DNA of 64,000 nucleotides from an uncultured Collinsella sp. (lineage in GTDB: Bacteria > Actinomycetota > Coriobacteriia > Coriobacteriales > Coriobacteriaceae): positions 1 through 64,000 of the forward strand of contig CAUESV010000005.1 in the NCBI GenBank assembly GCA_959020715.1. The letters are read 5' to 3'. The translations under genes and the position numbers were made by a program. The notes under the pieces are model-generated. The model saw nothing but the letters and a program-made list of their open reading frames with translations. It did not search any database and was not told where the DNA came from. Positions 34,376 through 43,324 of the stretch are shown in pieces. The stretch's first letter is position 1; each line of letters begins with the position of its first letter.

Positions 34376-36109
34376 ATGAGCAAACATCTTAAGTTATTTT
34401 CGGCATTGTTGGTGCTGATGGTCCTTGCGCCCATTTCTGTGTTTGTTTTCCCCTCGAACGCGGAAGCTGCGCGGTCCCTAGTTGAGAATTCCTGGCGTTA
34501 TGAGGATGGGCAATTGGTCGCAGAGGATGCTTCTTCCGAAGAAGATGGAATAGCCTTATTGTCCATGGACATTCTTCCCGATGGGGCTACGGCGCAGGGC
34601 ATCGATGTCAGTGAGCATCAAGGACGTATTGACTGGAATGCTGTTAAGGCTTCTGGTATCGATTTCGCTATTCTGCGTGTTGGATTTGGCGCTCCATCTT
34701 GGGGCGGTCGAGTTGACTATCAATTTAATCGAAATATTTCTGAGTGCGAGCGACTCGGAATTCCCTACGGCGTCTATATCTATTCATATGCTTTTGATAA
34801 TCAGCAGGCAGCCGATGAGGCATCAATGGTGATCAATTGCCTTTCTGGACATAATCCAAGATTGCCGGTGTATTACGATCTTGAGGATAACTCGATAATT
34901 GCAAATGGACGTCAAACCGGAATTGCATCGAGGGCGCAGGTTTTTTGTAATAGGATTTCTGCCGCAGGATATGAGCCTGGTATTTATGCAAATTTAAATT
35001 GGTTTAACAACATTTTGACTGACTCTGTATTTAAGAGTAGCTCTTGGGATCATTGGATTGCTCAATATAACTCGCAATGTGACTATACCGGCAATTACAG
35101 TTTTTGGCAGTATAAGAGCAACGGAAAAGTTCTTGGAATCAACGGCAACGTTGATATGAACTACGCGTATGTTGATGTCTCCCTTTATCATTGGCAACTA
35201 ATTGACAGCACCTGGTATTATGCAGCCTCCAACGGCAAGGCGTATGCCGGATGGTTGTTTCAGAGCGGCACGTGGTACTGGCTCGACCCCGACGCGGGCG
35301 GTGCCATGGCAACCGGCCTTCACGAGTGCAACGGCTCCCTGTACTGGTTTAATTCGTCCGGCGCGATGGCGACCGGGTGGGTCCTCGACGACGGGACCTG
35401 GTACTACGCGACGGGTTCCGGCGCGCTGGCGCGCGGCCCCGTTTCCGTCGGCGGCGTGCCCTACTGCTTCGACGCCCGGACGGGGGCCATGCTGACGGGC
35501 TACCAGACGGACGCGCAGGGCGTCCGCCGCTACTTCGGCAGCTGCGGCCCCCTTAACGGATGGGGCCTCGTCGACGGCTCCTGGTACTGGTTCGCGAACG
35601 GCATCGCCTCGACCGGCTGGCTTTACACCGGCGGCTCCTGGTACTGGCTCGACCCCGACGCGGGCGGCGCCATGGCGACGGGCCTTCACGCATGCAACGA
35701 CTCAGCGTACTGGTTCAACTCCTCCGGCGCCATGGCGACCGGGTGGGTCCTCGACGGCGGGACCTGGTACTACGCGACGGGCTCCGGCGCCCTCGCCTCC
35801 GGCTGGCTCAACCTAAACGGCGCCTGGTACTGGCTCGACTCCTCGACGCACGCCATGGCCACCGGGCTCCATGGGTGCAACGGCTCCATGTACTGGTTCA
35901 ACGGCTCCGGCTCGATGGCGACCGGATGGGTCCTCGACGGCGGCACATGGTACTACGCGACGGGCTCCGGCGCCCTCACCTCCGGCTGGGCCTACGTCGG
36001 CGGCGCCTGGTACTGGCTTGACCCCTCGACGCACGCTATGACTACGGGTGTTCAAGAAATCGATGGGGTGAAATACTCTTTTGCTAGTAATGGCGCTTGG
36101 CTCGGCTAG
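34376..36109 (+). CDS. Choline-binding-repeat lysozyme, GH25 family
   Basis: The 577-residue protein has a signal peptide, then a GH25 muramidase domain at about 72-272. GIDVSEHQG (75-83) supplies one catalytic aspartate, and VYYDLED (165-171) the Asp/Glu pair; FWQYKSNG and VDMNY near its end are also typical. The enzyme cleaves MurNAc-GlcNAc bonds of peptidoglycan. About 14 choline-binding repeats follow to the C-terminus. Residues from about 300 onward are encoded by strikingly GC-rich DNA compared with the GH25 part. A 464-bp block is shared almost exactly with the next gene. Confidence 0.93.
   Translation: MSKHLKLFSALLVLMVLAPISVFVFPSNAEAARSLVENSWRYEDGQLVAEDASSEEDGIALLSMDILPDGATAQGIDVSEHQGRIDWNAVKASGIDFAILRVGFGAPSWGGRVDYQFNRNISECERLGIPYGVYIYSYAFDNQQAADEASMVINCLSGHNPRLPVYYDLEDNSIIANGRQTGIASRAQVFCNRISAAGYEPGIYANLNWFNNILTDSVFKSSSWDHWIAQYNSQCDYTGNYSFWQYKSNGKVLGINGNVDMNYAYVDVSLYHWQLIDSTWYYAASNGKAYAGWLFQSGTWYWLDPDAGGAMATGLHECNGSLYWFNSSGAMATGWVLDDGTWYYATGSGALARGPVSVGGVPYCFDARTGAMLTGYQTDAQGVRRYFGSCGPLNGWGLVDGSWYWFANGIASTGWLYTGGSWYWLDPDAGGAMATGLHACNDSAYWFNSSGAMATGWVLDGGTWYYATGSGALASGWLNLNGAWYWLDSSTHAMATGLHGCNGSMYWFNGSGSMATGWVLDGGTWYYATGSGALTSGWAYVGGAWYWLDPSTHAMTTGVQEIDGVKYSFASNGAWLG
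35357..35820 (+). repeat. 464-bp GC-rich repeat cassette, copy 1
   Basis: This block recurs at 36587-37050 with only about two mismatches. Both copies encode the same five or so choline-binding repeats, including the unusual unit GPVSVGGVPYCFDARTGAM. Confidence 0.95.
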
Positions 36110-36208
36110 CACTCTTCTTTAATTGCTTTTTTCTAATTACATATTGCTCTTAGCTATCCATTTGTAGACTATGTTTATGTAAAAATTGGTAACTACTGGG
36201 GGCTGCAC

Positions 36209-38167
36209 ATGGCAAGGAAAAAGCGAATAACATTAATCCTAATCATTCTTTCAACTCTACTGCTCGCTGGACCCGGTGTGGTTGATATCGCGAACGCAGA
36301 ACCCATAAGCTCCTCCATCCCTACTGATTTTGAGCGGCAATCCGTCCCCTCGACTCTTTCTCCTTCAGATTCAATCGATGATGGTCCTGCTCAAGAATCC
36401 GTTAAATGGAATCTGGGTTGGAATTTGTTTGACGGCAACTGGTTCTATGTGGATTCAGTCAATCCGGTCTCGTTGCATTCTTGCTGGCTCCATACCAATG
36501 GGGCCTGGTATTGGCTCGACCCCTCGACGCATGCCATGGCCATCGGGCTCCATGAGTGCAATGGCTCCGCGTACTGGTTCGACGCCTCCGGCGCGATGGC
36601 GACCGGGTGGGTCCTCGACGACGGGACCTGGTACTACGCGACGGGTTCCGGCGCGCTGGCGCGCGGCCCCGTTTCCGTCGGCGGCGTGCCCTACTGCTTC
36701 GACGCCCGGACGGGGGCCATGCTGACGGGCTACCAGACGGACGCGCAGGGCGTCCGCCGCTACTTCGGCAGCTGCGGCCCCCTTAACGGATGGGGCCTCG
36801 TCGACGGCTCCTGGTACTGGTTCGCGAACGGCATCGCCTCGACCGGCTGGCTTTACACCGGCGGCTCCTGGTACTGGCTCGACCCCGACGCGGGCGGCGC
36901 CATGGCGACGGGCCTTCACGCATGCAACGACTCAGCGTACTGGTTCAACTCCTCCGGCGCCATGGCGACCGGGTGGGTCCTCGACGGCGGGACCTGGTAC
37001 TACGCGACTGGCTCCGGTGCCCTCGCCTCCGGCTGGCTCAACCTAAACGGTACGTGGTACTGGCTCGACCCCTCGACGCATGCCATGACCACGGGCGTTC
37101 AAACTATCGGATCATGTGAATACATATTTAATAGTACCGGCAAGATGATGGCTAATTGCTGGTCAAACGGTGATGGGTCTTGGATGTATCATTCGTCATC
37201 CAGCGGCGCAATTGACCTTAAAGGCATAATGACCGATTCGGGAATCCAGCTGATTGACGATGACGGTAATGCCAGAACGGGCTGGATTGAGAGTCAGGGT
37301 TCTCGATATTATTGTTCTGCTAATGGGGTAATTCTGACTGGATGGCAGCAAATTGCTGGGTCTTGGTATTACTTTAACTCGGATGGTCGAATGGCGACCG
37401 GCTGGCTTAACGATGGCGGTAACTGGTACTGGCTAGATTCCGCTTCTGGCATAATGAAAACGGGATGGCTTTCCCGTGGGGACACATGGTATTACCTTGA
37501 TGCCGCACGTGGGGGAGTAATGTTGAGCAACGGTTGGTATTGGATCGGCTCTACTGACTACAAGTTCAGTTCATCCGGCGCAATGGTTGGCGCTTGGGTC
37601 GATGTCCCGTGCTATTCGCAGTACCCGGAACTTCCTACTGGCTGTGAGTCGGTTGCCCTTACAAACTTGCTTAACTACTATGGTTTCGGTTTAGGTAAGA
37701 CGATTATTGCGGATTACTATTTGCCCAAGGGAAGTAATGGCAATTTTGTTACCGCTTTTGATGGCAATCCAAGGCGTAGCAGCGGGGGTCTCATGGGATG
37801 CGTCGCACCTGCGATTACTATTGCTGGTAATAACTTTCTGCGTGCTGCTGGAAGTGGCAAGCAGGCAAAAGACGTCTCTTTCTCGTCAATTTCTTCCATT
37901 AAGAACAGGCTGACCTGTGGTCAACCTGTTGAGATGTGGAATACCGAATGGGGAAGTTGGCCAGGAGGCCGTTATGCTGCGCGTTGGTATAACGGGCATT
38001 CCTATGGTCTGTGGGGCGGTAATCATGCCGTAGTCCTTAAAGGCTATGATGACGAGCAGGGAATTGTCTATCTTTCGGATTCGATTAACGGCAATGTTAC
38101 GCGAAATGCCCAGGTGTTCTTCGGCACGTGGCAACAGATGGATAGCCAGGCCGTGGTAATTGAATAG
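36209..38167 (+). CDS. Choline-binding-repeat protein with C-terminal C39-like peptidase
   Basis: The 652-residue protein has a signal peptide (core LILIILSTLLLAGPGVV), a short linker, and about 16 repeats from residue 70 to 460. A C-terminal Peptidase_C39_2-type domain follows, with Cys479 in PTGCESVALTNLL and His606 in GGNHAVVLKGYDDEQG; the aspartate in that motif completes the triad. Family members are cysteine peptidases, here probably acting on wall peptides or surface proteins. The GC-rich cassette at 36587-37050 is shared with the GH25 gene. The stop is followed by a strong bidirectional hairpin. Confidence 0.9.
   Translation: MARKKRITLILIILSTLLLAGPGVVDIANAEPISSSIPTDFERQSVPSTLSPSDSIDDGPAQESVKWNLGWNLFDGNWFYVDSVNPVSLHSCWLHTNGAWYWLDPSTHAMAIGLHECNGSAYWFDASGAMATGWVLDDGTWYYATGSGALARGPVSVGGVPYCFDARTGAMLTGYQTDAQGVRRYFGSCGPLNGWGLVDGSWYWFANGIASTGWLYTGGSWYWLDPDAGGAMATGLHACNDSAYWFNSSGAMATGWVLDGGTWYYATGSGALASGWLNLNGTWYWLDPSTHAMTTGVQTIGSCEYIFNSTGKMMANCWSNGDGSWMYHSSSSGAIDLKGIMTDSGIQLIDDDGNARTGWIESQGSRYYCSANGVILTGWQQIAGSWYYFNSDGRMATGWLNDGGNWYWLDSASGIMKTGWLSRGDTWYYLDAARGGVMLSNGWYWIGSTDYKFSSSGAMVGAWVDVPCYSQYPELPTGCESVALTNLLNYYGFGLGKTIIADYYLPKGSNGNFVTAFDGNPRRSSGGLMGCVAPAITIAGNNFLRAAGSGKQAKDVSFSSISSIKNRLTCGQPVEMWNTEWGSWPGGRYAARWYNGHSYGLWGGNHAVVLKGYDDEQGIVYLSDSINGNVTRNAQVFFGTWQQMDSQAVVIE
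36587..37050 (+). repeat. 464-bp GC-rich repeat cassette, copy 2
   Basis: Near-identical to 35357-35820, at a constant offset of 1230 bp; differences are seen only near 37009 and 37018. It lies in frame inside the C39-like gene. Confidence 0.95.
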
Positions 38168-38177
38168 CCATGATGCT

Positions 38178-38210
38178 AAAAGGGGAGAGCTCGACGAGCT
38201 CTCCCCTTTT
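38178..38210. terminator. Bidirectional terminator between convergent genes
   Basis: AAAAGGGGAGAGCTCG and CGAGCTCTCCCCTTTT are perfect complements with a minimal loop. A/T runs on both sides allow termination of the C39-like gene (+) and licB (-). Confidence 0.92.
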
Positions 38211-38228
38211 GCTACATTGTTAATCTAG

Positions 38229-39170
38229 CTACGCCGTCTTCTTACGTCCAAATAGTTCGTCCCAGTTACTGGCTGCCAAAACTGTTCCGCATACAATTAC
38301 AACGCAGCAGATTACGGATGCCATGTCGGGAATTGTTCCAAGCAAGATCAGGCCAAAGACCACTGACCATGCCGAATAGGAGATATTCAGAGCCATCGCA
38401 CGCGCTGCTCCGATTGCCGCAATGCCCTTGTAATAGAACAGATAGGATGCAGTTCCTGCGAGTCCGGCGAGTGCAATAATCAATGTGGGCATGCTTGGGA
38501 TAGCGCCCAACGTGAAATGCCATGCTCCGAAGAGGGGGAGTACGAGCGCTCCATAAACAAGCGCACTTGTAGTTTCGCGGATTTGCAAAGCTGTTTCGTC
38601 ATCAACGGCATCATCTTTCATTCCCCATGCGCACAGCACCGCTTCGGATCCCCATCCAATAACGGCAAGCACTGCGCCGAGTAAGCCGAGGGGGGCATTT
38701 GCAATCTCGCTCGATCCGGCCGATAGATAGCCCATCGTCATTACACCGCAAAGAGCAACGAGAAGGGAAAGAATCTGGCCTTTGCCCATTTTCTCCTTCA
38801 GCAGTACGAAGGAAAGGAATGCTCCGACTGCGGGATAGAAGGCGGAGATGATTGCCGTGTAGGCAGCTCCGATGTTATTAATTGCCAATACGTAGCCGGT
38901 CATTCCGATAGGTCCACCGAGTAGGGCGCCGGCGATGACGACCTTGCCCGAACGAGTTTTAAGTGCAGCGAGCGTGTCTTTTAGTCTGCCTCGGACTCCC
39001 ATGTAGCCAAAGAGCCAAATTGCACAGAAGGCATCATGGAGAAAGGATCCCGCAATGGAGGCGCATGCAAGCGCTTCCGCCGATCCAATATAGGGCGCAA
39101 GCGCCAAGCCGATTCCAAGAATTACTGTATCAAGGCCCCAAAGAAGACCGCTAAAAAAGCCGAATTGCAT
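38229..39170 (-). CDS. licB: LicB-like choline permease, DMT/EamA family
   Basis: The 313-residue membrane protein has about ten hydrophobic segments in two EamA halves, e.g. GLDTVILGIGLALAPYIG and GGPIGMTGYVLAINNIGAAY. By itself it would be called a drug/metabolite-type transporter. It sits 2 nt downstream of a choline kinase/cytidylyltransferase fusion, the arrangement of licB in Haemophilus-type lic operons, so choline uptake is the best guess. ATG at 39168-39170 is preceded by AAAGGTGAG, which overlaps the stop of the upstream gene. Confidence 0.82.
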   Translation of the reverse strand: MQFGFFSGLLWGLDTVILGIGLALAPYIGSAEALACASIAGSFLHDAFCAIWLFGYMGVRGRLKDTLAALKTRSGKVVIAGALLGGPIGMTGYVLAINNIGAAYTAIISAFYPAVGAFLSFVLLKEKMGKGQILSLLVALCGVMTMGYLSAGSSEIANAPLGLLGAVLAVIGWGSEAVLCAWGMKDDAVDDETALQIRETTSALVYGALVLPLFGAWHFTLGAIPSMPTLIIALAGLAGTASYLFYYKGIAAIGAARAMALNISYSAWSVVFGLILLGTIPDMASVICCVVIVCGTVLAASNWDELFGRKKTA

Positions 39171-39172
39171 CG

Positions 39173-40945
39173 TTACTCACCTTTCCGATAGATCTCCAGT
39201 GCCTTTTTGAGGTATTTGGCACCGTAATTGAAGTAGATATAGAGCCATTCGCCCACGAAGTCGCCTTCGGCTTCTTTCAGAAGAGACCAGAGGTACCAGC
39301 ACCATCCTGCAAGGGCAATGTGCGCATAGTTATGCGCAATTTCGTTGTTTGTTGCCTTGCGCCCAAAATATGCATCAAGCGCGCGGTCGACTTCATCTTC
39401 GGAAAGCTCGCAGCAGACACTGCATGTTCCAAAATCGTTTGCGTAATCGCTCATGCCAGCATATTCCCAGTCAATGAGATAGTACTTGTCGTTCTCATCG
39501 ATAAGGAAATTGAGGTAAAAGAAGTCATTGTGGCAAAGGCATTTTGGTGCATTATCGGCCTGTACAAAGTGCTCCAATTCATCGATTTCGGCGGACATTT
39601 CCCTGTAGCCTGGAATGTCGATGGGACCTTTTTCCAGAAGAAGTGATTCGTAGCGCTTCGCTTCGAGGTAGAAGTCAAATTCGGTTTCAACATTTGCACC
39701 ACTCTCGTGAAGCGAACGACACATCTGCATCATTCGATTCATTTGGGCAGGATCATGCGGGTCAGGCTGCTTTGCGTTGGGTACAAACTTCGAAATTTTC
39801 CAACCACGCTTTGGGTCCTCATGAATGAACGTGTCGTCAAGGCCGAGCTCCTTGGCCTTTTTAAGTGCGGCTACTTCTCCATTTCTGTTAATAAGCAGTT
39901 CGGTCCCGACTCCCGGATGGCGGTAAACGTACTCTCCGTCATTGGTTCTAAAGTGGCACGATAGATTCGTAAGACCTTGTTTAAGGGGATAAACGTCGTG
40001 AATCTCTGATTTGGAGCAGCCGAGCACTTGCTCGATGTTATCGAAAATATCGGAGTCAACGTTTTCGATAAAATGCGGATCAAAGGCACGCAGCTCATCA
40101 AGAGAATCGAATTCGTTGATCTCGCCCTCAGGATACTTCTTGATAACCATATCGAGCTCCTTGATGTGCTCGATATATAGATCTTCCCAAAGCTTGTCCG
40201 TTGTTTCGGGCTTGTTATATTCCGTTTCGAGAATCTGCTTAAATGCAAGCGAGAAGGCTTTATCAAAGTAGACATGTCCGAGCATATACCAAGCATCGGA
40301 ACCGCCAATCGTAACATTGGTAATTCTGTCCATTGCTCCGGTTTGAATGCACCATTCTTTGGTGGCGCCTTCAGCATATTGAGCAGAATAAAATGCTTTC
40401 CAAACGTATGCTTCGAACGGATTGTTTAGAAGGTAATCATCGCTTGAGCAAATATAGGTGTTGCCAAGCCGCTCTTTTACGCACATAAGCGATGCGTGGT
40501 TATTTTTGGATGCATATTCGTTGTTGACGACAATCGAGACGCCGAACTTGCTTTCGAGATAGAAGAAATATTCTTTTTTATAGCCGACAACGACGGTGAT
40601 ATTGCTGATACCTGCGTCTTGCAGCTGCCTAATCTGTCGCTCAATGAGGATCTCACCACGTACTTTTAAAAGGCCTTTGGGCTTTTCATACGAAATGGGA
40701 GCAAAGCGGCTCGAAAGCCCCGCAGCCAATATCACTGCGTTTTCAACCTTATAGGGATGAAGCGCTTCGTAACCGCCGTCGGTTAGGCTGTCCGATTCGA
40801 GAAGCCCCTCATTCGTGAGCTCTTTATTCGCTGCGTTTACTGATCCAAGTGAAAGGCCGGTGCGCTCGGCAACTTCTCGCTGGCTGGCATATGGGTTCTT
40901 TAGGTATTCGTACAGAACTGTAAAGTTACGCTTGGTCAGTTCCAC
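39173..40945 (-). CDS. HTH-LicC-LicA fusion: phosphocholine cytidylyltransferase and choline kinase
   Basis: The 590-residue protein has three parts. A winged helix at about 1-65 (YASQREVAERTGLSLGSVN) comes first. A nucleotidyltransferase follows at about 68-300, with VILAAGLSSRFAP and EKPKGLLKVRGEILIERQI, matching LicC, which makes CDP-choline. A choline-kinase domain lies at about 310-590, with CLCHNDFFYLNFLID and YYLIDWEYAG, the Brenner motif and metal-binding DWE of LicA. Start is GTG at 40943-40945, six bases after GGAGG; upstream ATGs lack one. The HTH may let the enzyme regulate its own promoter and the divergent surface-protein gene. Confidence 0.9.
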   Translation of the reverse strand: MELTKRNFTVLYEYLKNPYASQREVAERTGLSLGSVNAANKELTNEGLLESDSLTDGGYEALHPYKVENAVILAAGLSSRFAPISYEKPKGLLKVRGEILIERQIRQLQDAGISNITVVVGYKKEYFFYLESKFGVSIVVNNEYASKNNHASLMCVKERLGNTYICSSDDYLLNNPFEAYVWKAFYSAQYAEGATKEWCIQTGAMDRITNVTIGGSDAWYMLGHVYFDKAFSLAFKQILETEYNKPETTDKLWEDLYIEHIKELDMVIKKYPEGEINEFDSLDELRAFDPHFIENVDSDIFDNIEQVLGCSKSEIHDVYPLKQGLTNLSCHFRTNDGEYVYRHPGVGTELLINRNGEVAALKKAKELGLDDTFIHEDPKRGWKISKFVPNAKQPDPHDPAQMNRMMQMCRSLHESGANVETEFDFYLEAKRYESLLLEKGPIDIPGYREMSAEIDELEHFVQADNAPKCLCHNDFFYLNFLIDENDKYYLIDWEYAGMSDYANDFGTCSVCCELSEDEVDRALDAYFGRKATNNEIAHNYAHIALAGWCWYLWSLLKEAEGDFVGEWLYIYFNYGAKYLKKALEIYRKGE

Positions 40946-40965
40946 TGCAGGCCTCCAATTAAGAT

Positions 40966-41040
40966 GTTCATTGCTTAGGAAAAGAATAGAATGATTGAAC
41001 GATATGTTCAATCAATTGTATTTAGCTACATAGACTGAAC
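40966..41040. promoter_or_regulatory. Divergent promoter with nested symmetric operator between the licC-licA fusion and a repeat-protein gene
   Basis: TGATTGAAC (40992-41000) and GTTCAATCA (41006-41014) are a perfect 9-bp inverted repeat around GATAT. Outer half-sites GTTCA (40966-40970) and TGAAC (41036-41040) share the same centre, 41003. On the minus strand TTGAAC (41006-41011) and TATTCT (40983-40988) with 17 bp between make a promoter toward the fusion gene. On the plus strand TTGAAC (40995-41000) and TATTTA (41019-41024), 18 bp apart, point to the repeat-protein gene. Confidence 0.7.
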
Positions 41041-41110
41041 AGAAAGTAGCGAAAATCAATCTCGAAAGGTGGATTAAAATAACTAAATAGGATATCTGGG
41101 AGGGTCGCTT

Positions 41111-43282
41111 ATGTATCGATTCGAAAAGAAGGCCACGCTTGTTTGTGCTGCTGCGTCATTAATCACTGCTTGCTGCTTGCCCCTGAGTGCGAATGTCGCG
41201 TTTGCACAGGATTCCGTTGAGGCTCAGAGTATTGAGTCAAAAGCGGATTTTTCTTCTGTGGTTTCCGATGATTTGCAACCTGATAATTCTTCCGTCATAA
41301 AAGATGGCTGGCAACGAGACGAGTCGTCTGGAGTTTGGTATTACGGAAAAAACGGTAAACACCAAACTGGCTGGCTGCAAAGCGGGGGCTATTGGTATTG
41401 GCTTGATCCGGCCAATGATGGTGCAATGCAGACAGGTTATTTCAATGTGACCGATGCTGGCGGATCGACTGCTTCGTTTTATGCGAATGACGGCAATGCC
41501 GCAACGCCTTTTGGCGCGCTATATCAGAACTGCTGGCTACGTAACTCAGATGGAAATTGGTTTTATGCCAATGCTGGAGGCGATTTAGCTGCTGATTGGT
41601 TTTATCAAGACGGCACATGGTATTACCTGGATCCTGCCACCCATATAATGCAGGTTGGTTTTGTCGACCTCGGGAGCGGGAAATACTATTTAGATGCCAC
41701 TGGTGCTATGAAAACCGGCTGGATTCTCGTTGACGGGAATTGGTACTGGGCATATCCATCGGGCGCACTTGCTTCGTCATGGCAGACGATAGGTGGGACT
41801 CGCTATTATTTTGACTCTCAGACGCTGGCTATGTTCAAAGGTCGTCACGAGATCGATGGAAGTACCTACATTTTTGGCGACTATGGCCTCGTAAATGGAT
41901 GGTTCAAAGATGGAGTAGATTGGTATTACTGCTCTAATGGTATTGCGGTCACTGGCTGGCAACTCGTTAACGGAACCTGGTATTATCTCGATCCGGCTTC
42001 CGACGGCAAAATGTCTGTTGGGTATTTAGACCTTGGCAATGCAGCATATTATTTGAATTCGAATGGGACTATGGCTATTGGTTGGGCTCAGTCCGAGGAC
42101 GGCTGGTATTTTGCCTCTGAATCTGGCGCGCTTATTTCTGGCTGGTATAAAGAGGGCGTGAGTTGGTATTACCTGGACCCTGCTAGCCATCTCATGAAAA
42201 CGGGCTTATTTGAGGTGGGCGGCAACGATTGTTTCGCAAACCTGAGCGGTAGACTTGTGGTGTCAAGCTGGATTACCGTTAAAGACGGCGTAGAAAGATA
42301 TGCCGATGGCAATGGATATCTTTGCAAAGATGTGATCCGCGAAAACGGTACTATCCTAAAAACAGCTGGAGCTGATGGCTGGCAGGTTGCGTCCGGTTGG
42401 GTTAATGTTGCAAATTAAAGGTTTTATGCTGAGCCCGGAACGGGCGTCATTCATCGTGGATGGCTGCAGATTGATGGCGATTGGTATTGGCTTGATGCCG
42501 ATTCTGGTGCGATGAAAACTGGATGGGTTTTTACTGACGGTGCATGGTATTACCTAAACGCCGACGGAAAAATGGCAACTGGTTGGAAATGCCTCAATGG
42601 AACATGGTATTACCTTGACTCCAACGGCAGCATGCATGTTGGCTGGCTTAAAGATTCGGGTAAGTGGTATTGGCTAGACGGCAGCGGTGCTATGGCAACA
42701 GGCGCAAGAACCATCGATGGCGTGCGTCGAATTTTCTGGAGCGATGGCCAGTGCGACAAGGTTGGCTGGCAAAATCCTCCGCAGTATCCCCAGGTCAGCT
42801 CTTGGACTGTTCAGTTGCCTAGCTACTGCACTGGCTACTTTACCTATGTGACTCCTTCTCGCATTTCTGTCGAAGCGACGCGGGAAGATTGCGTGAATGC
42901 CTTTATTCAGCGTGCTTACGAATATATCGGTACGCAATATATTGAGCCTTGGTCTACCGCTCCCGGCGGGGCTGTTGATTGCTCTGGTTTTGTCTTGCAA
43001 TGTCTTTATGCTACTGGCATGGATATGGGTGTTTACAACCCTTATAACCATCGCTGGGATCCAAGCCAAACCTACAATTCGATGAATTGGTATCGAAGCA
43101 ACATCTTTATGCCCGTGAGCACCAGCTCGATTCAGCGTGGCGATGTGATTTATTATCGCGGGCATATCGCAATCGCACTTGGCGGCGGTATGATGATTGA
43201 CTCCTGGCCTCATCAGGGTGTCGGTATTCATCCCGTCAGCGCTAGGGGAAATGTGATCGGCGCAGCCCGTCCGTTTATCTAA
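41111..43282 (+). pseudogene. Choline-binding-repeat protein with C-terminal NlpC/P60 domain, interrupted by one in-frame stop
   Basis: The frame runs from ATG 41111 (signal peptide LVCAAASLITACCLPLSA) through repeats to TAA at 42416-42418. It then continues in the same frame as RFYAEPGTGVIHRGW, more repeats, and an NlpC/P60 domain with VDCSGFVLQCLY and DVIYYRGHIAIALGGG. A single base change to TAA explains the break; the intact product would be about 723 residues. As it stands, only a 435-residue repeat protein without the enzyme would be made. An internal ATG at 42512 has no ribosome site and no signal peptide. Sequencing error and readthrough are alternatives. Confidence 0.85.
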
Positions 43283-43324
43283 TTGATTCCTTGTAAGACA
43301 GTCGGTACCGGTTGGGGGCCTGAA

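Noticed and set aside
38229..39170. Generic drug/metabolite exporter
   Set aside because: The fold alone would allow it, but the 2-nt spacing to a choline kinase/cytidylyltransferase gene favours a LicB-type choline permease.
41111..42418. Complete repeat-only surface protein ending at the TAA, with a separate downstream gene at 42512
   Set aside because: The same frame continues past the stop with typical repeats, and the downstream part has no signal peptide or ribosome site, so one interrupted gene is the simpler reading.
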